Positions 58,260 through 64,000 of a stretch of DNA of 64,000 bases are shown in pieces. The translations under genes were made by a program, and so were the position numbers. The notes beneath the pieces were generated by a model. The model made no database searches, was not told the origin of the DNA, and saw only the letters and a program-made list of their open reading frames with translations. Numbering within the stretch: position 1 is the stretch's first letter; each line of letters starts with the position of its first letter. Source of the stretch: Gammaproteobacteria bacterium (GTDB lineage Bacteria; Pseudomonadota; Gammaproteobacteria; Xanthomonadales; Rhodanobacteraceae); contig JAJPHQ010000035.1 of assembly GCA_021325195.1 (NCBI GenBank), forward strand, positions 1 through 64,000, in the 5' to 3' direction.

Positions 58260-61141
58260 TCGCCGGAATGGAGGGGGTCGGCGCCCGGCCACGCCCGCGC
58301 GGGCTTGGCGTGGGCAAACAGGAAGCCCTGTCCGAATTCGCAGCCAAGCCGCAGCAGGGCGTCGCGCTGCGCCTCCGTCTCGATGCCTTCGGCGATCGCC
58401 TGCATCGACAGCGTGTCGGCCATCGCCAGGATCGCGCGCACCACGGCCTCGCTGCCGCCCTCGTCGCTGTCGGTGAGGTTGGCGACGAACGACTGGTCGA
58501 TCTTCAGCGATTGCAGCGGGTACTGGTGCAGGTAACTCAGCGAGGAATACCCGGTGCCGAAATCGTCCAGCGCGATGCCGATGCCGGCATCGCGGAAGGT
58601 GCGCAGGATGCGCTTGACGTCCAGCGGGTTCTCGAGCAGCGCGCGTTCGGTGACCTCGATCCGCAGGCGACTGGCGGCGACGCCGTTCTGCGCCAGCAGC
58701 GACAGGATCCGGCGGTCGAGATCGGGATTGCGGAAGTGCCGTCCGGACAGGTTGATGCTGACGAAGCTGCCCTCGCGCGTCAGCACGCCGGCGTCCCGGC
58801 ACACCCGTTCGAACACCTGCCAGTCGATCGCCTCGGCGGTACCGCTTTCCTCGGCCACGGTCAGGAACTCGTTGGGCATCAGCAGGCCGCGCTTGGGGTG
58901 ACGCCAGCGCATCAGCGCCTCGTAACCCACGACCTGGCCTTCGCGCAGCCGCACGATCGGCTGGTAATGCGGCTCGAACTCGCCGCGGGTCAGGCCGCGG
59001 CGCAGATCGTTCTCCACTTCCAGCAGGGCGACCGCCTGCTGGCGCAGGCCCTCGTCGAACAGTGCGTAACGGTGGCGGCCGTCGGCCTTGGCCCGATACA
59101 TCGCCGAATCGGCGTCGCGCAGCAATTCCTCGGGATGCAGGTAATGCGGCGCCGCCAGCGCGATGCCGATGGAAGTCGAGGTGAACAGTTCCTTGGCGGC
59201 CAGCCGGAACGGCGCGTTCAGTTCGTTGATGATGCGCTGGGCCACCGCGCAGGCGGTCTCGGCGTCGCCCACGTCTTCCAGCAGCACGCCGAATTCGTCG
59301 CCGCCCAGCCGCGCCACCACGTCCTGTGATTTCAGGCAGGCGCGCACCCGGCCGCCGGCCTGGAACAGCAGGTCGTCGCCGATCAGATGGCCCACCGAGT
59401 CGTTGATGACCTTGAAGCGGTCGAGATCCAGGAACAGCACCGCGAACAGCCGCGACGGATCGGCGTGGTAATGCTCCAGCGCGCGCTCCAGGCGCTGCAT
59501 CAGCAGGGTGCGGTTGGGCAGGCCGGTCAGCGAATCGTGCAGGGTCTCGTATTTCAGTCGCGCCTCGATGCGCTCGCGCTCGGCGATCTGCTCGCGCAGG
59601 TCGCGGTTGGCCAGCGCCAGCGCGCGGGTGCGTTCGCCGACCCGGCGCTCCAGCCCGGCGTAGGCCTGTTTCAGCGATTCGGTCGCGCGCACGCGCTCCA
59701 GTGCATTGGCGATGTGGTACGACACGAAGGTCAGGATTTCCTGGTCACGCAGGGTGTAGCGGTGCTCGGGCGAATAGCTCTGCACCGCCAGCGCGCCGAC
59801 GGTGCGTTCGGCACACACCAGCGGCACGCCCAGCCAGCAAACCGAATCGGTGCCGAACTGCCCGACTTCGCCACTGGCGCGCAGCCGTTCGATCTCCGGC
59901 GCGTTGGCCAGCAGTGCGGTGCCGTGGCGGAGGACGTATTCGGTCAGGCCGTTGGCCAGCTTGCGCGGCCGGCGTTCCGTATCACGCTCGTCCACCGAGT
60001 AGGGGAAGGTCAGTTCGCTGCCGTTGTCGGCCAGCAGCGCGATGTAGAAGTTGCGCGCGTACAGCAGGCCGCCTACCACCCGGTGCACCGCGGCGTAGAA
60101 CGCGTCGATGCTGTCGGTGGTGTTGGCCAGCTCTGCGATCCGGAACAGCGCCGCCTGCAGGCGTTCGCCACGCTGGCGTTCCAGCACCTGCTGCTGCAGC
60201 ACCCGGTTGGCCTCGCGCAGCGCCTCGGTGCGTTCGGCCACGCGCTGTTCCAGCTCGGCGTGCGCGAAACGCCGTTCCAGCGCGGTCTGGATGTGCTGGG
60301 CCACGTACATCAGCAGCGACTTGTCGTGCTCGCCGTAATGATGGGCCTCGTCGTAGCTCTGCACCACCACGCAACCGGCAACCTCTTCGCCGTGCAGCAG
60401 CGGCACGCCCAGCCAGTCCACGCAATCCGGACCGGTGCTGTGGAAGGGGCCGTCCACCTGCCGGCCGATGGCTTCCAGCGAGCCCATCAGCGGCTTGCCG
60501 TTGCGCAGCAGGTACCAGGTCGGGCCGTGGCGGATCTCCTCCATCGGCATCGGCGTGCGCGGGTCCGGCGCATCTGCGTCGGCCACGTCGGCGTAGTACG
60601 AGAAGCGCACGCTGTCGTGCTGCGCGTCGTACAGCGCAATGAAGAAGTTTTCTGCGTACATCAGCGTGCCGACGATGCCGTGCAGGGCACGGAACATCTC
60701 GGTGATGTCCTGATCGGAACTGGCCAGGTCGGCGATCGCATACAGCGCGCGCTGCAGGCGCTCGGCGCTCTCCAGCCGTTCGACCGACGCCGCCAGCGTG
60801 GCATGCCGGGTCAGCGCCGCCGCCCGTGCCGCGATCATGTCCGTGACGGCTTTGAACAGTTGGCGGTCCTGGCCGCCATCGGGCGGCGGGGTGATCGCCA
60901 GCACCGTGCCGGGCTGGATCGGGATGCGCACCGCATCTCCGGGTGGGCTGCTCGCCGCGTCCCCGGTTTCCAGTCCGCTGCGGGCGTCCGGCAGCAGGGT
61001 CGAGACCAGCGATCGGGCCGCGGCCGTCACCGCCTCGGGGTCATCGGTTGTCCACAGCCTGCAGCACGCCTGCAACAGGGCGGTCTCTGTCAGCGGCTGC
61101 AGGCTGACGGCGGTGGCCAGATGGTGAACATCGCCGGCCAT
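58256..61141 (-). CDS. GAF-GAF-GGDEF-EAL cyclic-di-GMP signalling protein
   Basis: A 961-residue cytoplasmic protein. GAF-type sensor domains cover about 130-290 and 338-490, each followed by a coiled coil. The diguanylate cyclase domain has an intact GGDEF at about 613-617. The phosphodiesterase domain has EAL near 740, DDFGTGYSSLSYL and KIDQSFV. Both catalytic motifs look intact, so it may make and degrade cyclic-di-GMP in response to a GAF ligand. Its stop is coupled to mtgA, which suggests a link to envelope growth. Confidence 0.92.
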   Translation of the reverse strand: MAGDVHHLATAVSLQPLTETALLQACCRLWTTDDPEAVTAAARSLVSTLLPDARSGLETGDAASSPPGDAVRIPIQPGTVLAITPPPDGGQDRQLFKAVTDMIAARAAALTRHATLAASVERLESAERLQRALYAIADLASSDQDITEMFRALHGIVGTLMYAENFFIALYDAQHDSVRFSYYADVADADAPDPRTPMPMEEIRHGPTWYLLRNGKPLMGSLEAIGRQVDGPFHSTGPDCVDWLGVPLLHGEEVAGCVVVQSYDEAHHYGEHDKSLLMYVAQHIQTALERRFAHAELEQRVAERTEALREANRVLQQQVLERQRGERLQAALFRIAELANTTDSIDAFYAAVHRVVGGLLYARNFYIALLADNGSELTFPYSVDERDTERRPRKLANGLTEYVLRHGTALLANAPEIERLRASGEVGQFGTDSVCWLGVPLVCAERTVGALAVQSYSPEHRYTLRDQEILTFVSYHIANALERVRATESLKQAYAGLERRVGERTRALALANRDLREQIAERERIEARLKYETLHDSLTGLPNRTLLMQRLERALEHYHADPSRLFAVLFLDLDRFKVINDSVGHLIGDDLLFQAGGRVRACLKSQDVVARLGGDEFGVLLEDVGDAETACAVAQRIINELNAPFRLAAKELFTSTSIGIALAAPHYLHPEELLRDADSAMYRAKADGRHRYALFDEGLRQQAVALLEVENDLRRGLTRGEFEPHYQPIVRLREGQVVGYEALMRWRHPKRGLLMPNEFLTVAEESGTAEAIDWQVFERVCRDAGVLTREGSFVSINLSGRHFRNPDLDRRILSLLAQNGVAASRLRIEVTERALLENPLDVKRILRTFRDAGIGIALDDFGTGYSSLSYLHQYPLQSLKIDQSFVANLTDSDEGGSEAVVRAILAMADTLSMQAIAEGIETEAQRDALLRLGCEFGQGFLFAHAKPARAWPGADPLHSGE

Positions 61142-61266
61142 GTACGGTCCAATCCCCTGTAACGGAGGCCAAGTGTAACCCCTTCAGCCCCGTGCAGTTT
61201 GTGTGCCGGCCTGCGTTCGGGGGAGGGACGGCCGGCAGATTGTTAGCAAAATGTAATTTCCTGTCG

Positions 61267-61272
61267 TATAAT
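61267..61272 (+). promoter_or_regulatory. Perfect -10 hexamer before the exported-protein gene
   Basis: TATAAT at 61267-61272, in an AT-rich pocket that contrasts with its surroundings. A weak -35 candidate (TTAGCA) lies at 61242-61247 with a long 19-bp spacing. It would serve the gene at 61345, leaving a 5' leader of about 65 bases. Confidence 0.5.
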
Positions 61273-61344
61273 CGGACCCAAAGACGGCGGGGCTGCCCCG
61301 TCCTGCCGTTGCGGGAGCGGCCAACAGGAGCGACAGACAGCGCG

Positions 61345-62331
61345 ATGCGTCGAATGCTTGCCACAGCAGTGATTGCCGGCATGGGTCTGGCCCTGCCGCT
61401 GCTGGCTTTCGGCCAGGCGCCGGTCGTGCCGCCCGGGTCGAAACCCAAGGCGGCCGAAACCACGCCGGTGTGGCAGGGTCCCGATCACACCTCGCTTTCG
61501 CTGATCACGGCAGGCAATGCCCCCGCTCCGACCGTGCCGGCTGGCGCCGCGACGTTTCCGTCCATGGATGCCCGTGCGCAATCGACGCGTGCGGGGTTGC
61601 GTCTGGATACCGCGCCCGGCATCTACGCGCACGCCGGTGTCGGAGCAATCCGCTGGACACCGGAAACCCCGGATTGCACTCCCGCGATGCGCGAGGCCGC
61701 GGCCTGCGCCAATGTGTTGCCGCAGGCCGGCGTGCAGAGGAGTGAAATCGGCGCCGGTTACGCGGGGCACGGCGTCAAGCTCGATCTCTCGGTGGGCCAG
61801 TCGCAAACCCAGTCCAGCGTTTCGCCCTTGGCCTCGCGTCTGGCCGGGGCGGCGGTGCTGCCCCGTGTGTTGCCCGGCGAAGCGGGTGCGGACATCGCCG
61901 CGCCCCTGTGGTTCGGCAACAGCACCTCCACCAGCATCAGCGCGCACGGCGAGGTGAGGGTCGCGCCGGGCACCAAACTGGATCTCGGCGCCAGCCGCGG
62001 CCGCGTGCACTTCCTGCCCGGTTCGGGTGTGGCGGACGGCGACGATCTGGACCAGACCACCCTGAGTCTGGGCATCGCGCACGGGCCCGTCAGCGGCGCC
62101 ATCGTCGGGCACGTGCTGGAGCCGGCCCTGCCCGGCAGCCTGCCTTACGCGAACCAGCGCTGGAGCGGGATCGACCTCGGCATCAGCGTGCGTCTGCCGT
62201 GGCGCGGCGAACTGAACTTCGGTGCGCAGAACGTGTGGACCTCCGGCAAATCGCCGCTGCTGCTCGGCCCCGCCGACGCCCCGCAGGACCAGGGCCGCGT
62301 GCCGTACGTGCAGTACCACCAGGATCTGTAA
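61345..62331 (+). CDS. Exported protein of unknown function
   Basis: A 328-residue protein with a signal peptide (about 1-26, ending LLAFGQA). It is rich in Gly, Ala, Ser and Pro, and has a run of alternating polar and hydrophobic residues from about 130 to 320 (for example VKLDLSVGQSQTQSS, TKLDLGASRGRVHF). This fits an outer-membrane beta-barrel or a beta-rich surface protein. CTPAMREAAAC suggests a disulphide. I do not recognise the family. The ATG at 61345 is preceded by AGGAG at a rather long distance (about 14 bases); an ATG at 61354 is an alternative. Confidence 0.6.
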   Translation: MRRMLATAVIAGMGLALPLLAFGQAPVVPPGSKPKAAETTPVWQGPDHTSLSLITAGNAPAPTVPAGAATFPSMDARAQSTRAGLRLDTAPGIYAHAGVGAIRWTPETPDCTPAMREAAACANVLPQAGVQRSEIGAGYAGHGVKLDLSVGQSQTQSSVSPLASRLAGAAVLPRVLPGEAGADIAAPLWFGNSTSTSISAHGEVRVAPGTKLDLGASRGRVHFLPGSGVADGDDLDQTTLSLGIAHGPVSGAIVGHVLEPALPGSLPYANQRWSGIDLGISVRLPWRGELNFGAQNVWTSGKSPLLLGPADAPQDQGRVPYVQYHQDL

Positions 62332-62410
62332 TCCCTCGCCGCGTCTGCCGTGCATGCCGGCGGCTACGCGTCCGCTTGCGTGCAAGCGAGCCCGCGTGCA
62401 GGCTTGAAGG

Positions 62411-64000
62411 GTGAACAGCCATTCCGCCGTCAACGTTTTCGACACGCTGCGCCACGCTTCCGCGTTGCTTAAGGCCGGCAGACACGCCCCCGCGCGTGAA
62501 CTGCTGGGTGCCGTGCTGCGTGGGCAGCCGAATCTGGCCGAGGCGCACTGGCTGCTCGCCGGGTCGTTTTTCCAGACCGACGATCTCGTCAACGCACAGC
62601 GGGAACTGCAGGTCTGCATCCGGCTGCAACCCCGCAATCCCGAGCCGCACGTCCTCGCGGGTCGCATCTTCGTCGCAAGCGGACAACCCGAAGCGGCGGC
62701 GCGCGCATTCCGGCAGGCGCTGCAAATCGACGGCGATCACGCCTCCGCTGCTGCGGCGCTGGCGCGCGTGCTGCTGATGCAGGGCCGTGCCGAAGAAGCG
62801 CGCGCAGTCATCGAGCCGCTCATCGCGAAGCCCGTTGCGACATCCGAACTCAGGATGCTTTACGGCCACGCGCTGATGGTGCTCGGCAGGCCGGCGGAAG
62901 CCGAGGCTGCGTTCCGCAACCTGCTCGAAAGGGAGCCGGACAACGGCGAGGCGAGATGCAGGCTGGCGGCGATACTGGCCGACGACAACCGCTCCGTCGA
63001 GGCCGAAACCGAAGTGCGCACGGCGATTGCCCGCGCGGGCGTGAAGTCGCCCGATGCAGCCTTCGTGCTGGCCCGCGCTTTGATGGGGCAAGGCAGGTTC
63101 GAGGAGGCCGAAGCGGAATTCCGGCAGGTGGTGCGCGCGCGTCCCGATCACGTGACCGCACAGAGCAACCTGTCCGAACTGGTGTGGATGCGCACCGGCA
63201 ACGTGGATGAGGCGAGTGCGGAAATCGATGCCGTGCTGCGCGCGCAGCCGCGATTTTCCGCGTTGCGAATCGCCAAGGCGCGGCTGCTGCTGAGCGCACG
63301 CCGTTCCGAGGATGCGCTGGCGGTGGTCGAAGCGGGGCTTTCCCTGGCTGCGCAGGATGCCGATCTGTTGAACGCCGCGGTCACGATCGCGCTGGATTTC
63401 GACGGCAAGCGTGCCCTGGAGTACGCGCAAAGGTCGGTGCGGCTTGCACCGGATGATCGCGTGGCCCAGGTGGGGTTCGGCAACGCTTCGCTGGCGGTGG
63501 GCCAGGCGCGACAGGCTCTCGATATTGCGGAAAGACTGCATCGTCTCGATCCGGCCGATGGTCAGGCCCTGGCGATGCAGGCCGATGCGCTGCGGATGCT
63601 GGGCGATCCCCGCTATCGCGAGTTGCTCGATTACCGGCACTTCGTCCGGGCCGAGCTGCTGGATGTTCCGGCGGGGTGGCCGGATCTGGATTCCTATCTG
63701 ACCGATCTGGTGCGCGAGCTCGAGCGCCGGCACGTTTTGCAGGCTCACCCCATCGGGAATTCGCTGCGTCAGGGCAGCCAAGTGGAATTGGACCCGGATC
63801 GCTCGCCGGACGCGGCGATACGGGCCTTCCCCCGTGCGATCGACGGCCCGATTCGCCGCTACATGAGAGCCTTGGGTCCCGGAAGCGACCCCATGCGCCG
63901 GCGCAACACGGGACGTTACCGGATCAGCGGCATGTGGTCGGTGCGGCTCCGTCCACACGGGTTCCACGTCAACCACTACCATCCGCGGGGTTGGCTGTCG
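62411..64000 (+). CDS. TPR protein with a C-terminal 2-oxoglutarate/Fe(II) oxygenase domain (3' end outside window)
   Basis: The frame is open for 530 codons to the last base. From the GTG at 62411, residues 1 to about 430 are TPR-like helical pairs (ARELLGAVLRGQPNLAEAHWLL, AEAEFRQVVRARPDHVTAQSNL). From about 440 the sequence changes to GNSLRQGSQ, YRISGMWSVRLRPHGFHVNHYHPRGWLS, the start of a putative 2OG-Fe(II) oxygenase core with metal-binding histidines. It is probably a hydroxylase acting on a protein or peptide. GAAGG precedes the GTG by three bases; no ATG fits better. Confidence 0.82.
   Translation, partial: MNSHSAVNVFDTLRHASALLKAGRHAPARELLGAVLRGQPNLAEAHWLLAGSFFQTDDLVNAQRELQVCIRLQPRNPEPHVLAGRIFVASGQPEAAARAFRQALQIDGDHASAAAALARVLLMQGRAEEARAVIEPLIAKPVATSELRMLYGHALMVLGRPAEAEAAFRNLLEREPDNGEARCRLAAILADDNRSVEAETEVRTAIARAGVKSPDAAFVLARALMGQGRFEEAEAEFRQVVRARPDHVTAQSNLSELVWMRTGNVDEASAEIDAVLRAQPRFSALRIAKARLLLSARRSEDALAVVEAGLSLAAQDADLLNAAVTIALDFDGKRALEYAQRSVRLAPDDRVAQVGFGNASLAVGQARQALDIAERLHRLDPADGQALAMQADALRMLGDPRYRELLDYRHFVRAELLDVPAGWPDLDSYLTDLVRELERRHVLQAHPIGNSLRQGSQVELDPDRSPDAAIRAFPRAIDGPIRRYMRALGPGSDPMRRRNTGRYRISGMWSVRLRPHGFHVNHYHPRGWLS

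Noticed and set aside
62183-63982. A 599-codon minus-strand frame at the right end
   Set aside because: The plus strand carries a coherent TPR-oxygenase protein open to the window edge.

Overview
The window looks like the chromosome of a high-GC gammaproteobacterium of the Xanthomonadales, most likely Rhodanobacteraceae-like. This is an inference from protein content (ETF and ETF-QO, acetoacetyl-CoA synthetase, GcvT/GcvH, MetJ, MtgA, a STAS-MlaE transport cassette), codon bias and many small palindromic repeats. No rRNA, tRNA, CRISPR array, transposase or phage gene was seen.

Region 1 (about 1-25860, plus strand) is a surface-glycan (O-antigen or exopolysaccharide-like) locus. It opens with the tail of a methyltransferase and a large membrane protein. 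A tightly overlapping set follows (3279-11221): a HAD-UbiA fusion, a DprE1-like oxidoreductase, a DprE2-like reductase, an NAD-dependent epimerase, a GT-C-like membrane protein, an FAD oxidoreductase and a GtrA-type protein. This is the gene set expected for making and flipping a polyprenyl-phosphoryl pentose (D-arabinofuranose-like) donor, the chemistry known from mycobacterial arabinan. Next come a GT2/GT4 double glycosyltransferase and a GDP-heptose module (hddA, gmhA, hddC, gmhB) with two zinc-ribbon methyltransferases. A frameshifted methyltransferase pseudogene, a polyprenyl-phosphate GT2 flanked by two multi-membrane-spanning proteins, and manC (GDP-mannose) close the block.

Region 2 (about 25880-46430) is mostly minus strand: aacS; a divergently placed secreted metzincin protease with FG-GAP repeats; a small second glycan block (methyltransferase, GT4, flippase-like protein); etfA/etfB; an ATP-grasp enzyme; a prolyl oligopeptidase; and ETF-QO. 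An amidase on the plus strand and a four-gene Mla/MCE-type lipid transport operon follow. They are separated by about 800 bp of palindromic repeats whose two hairpins show compensatory base changes.

Region 3 (about 46590-64000) is housekeeping mixed with lineage-specific oddities. gcvT carries an in-frame palindromic insertion and gcvH follows. MetJ is fused to a lysine-rich histone H1-like tail. A TonB-like protein has a lipobox. A 175-bp sequence is duplicated. Then come a serine beta-lactamase-like hydrolase, LemA plus an M48 protease with a TerB-like end, a three-copy 107/108-bp tandem repeat, an MFS carrier, a CBS protein, mtgA overlapping a GAF-GAF-GGDEF-EAL protein, an unrecognised exported protein, and a TPR/2-oxoglutarate oxygenase gene cut by the window end.

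The strongest candidates for something new are the Gram-negative DprE/UbiA operon, the MetJ-H1 fusion, the palindrome inserted inside gcvT, and the covarying hairpin repeats at 42.1-42.8 kb. Base composition is visibly lower in the glycan blocks (1-3240, 18.7-24.4 kb, 30.7-32.7 kb) and in the 3' third of the metalloprotease gene than in the housekeeping genes, which suggests transfer.
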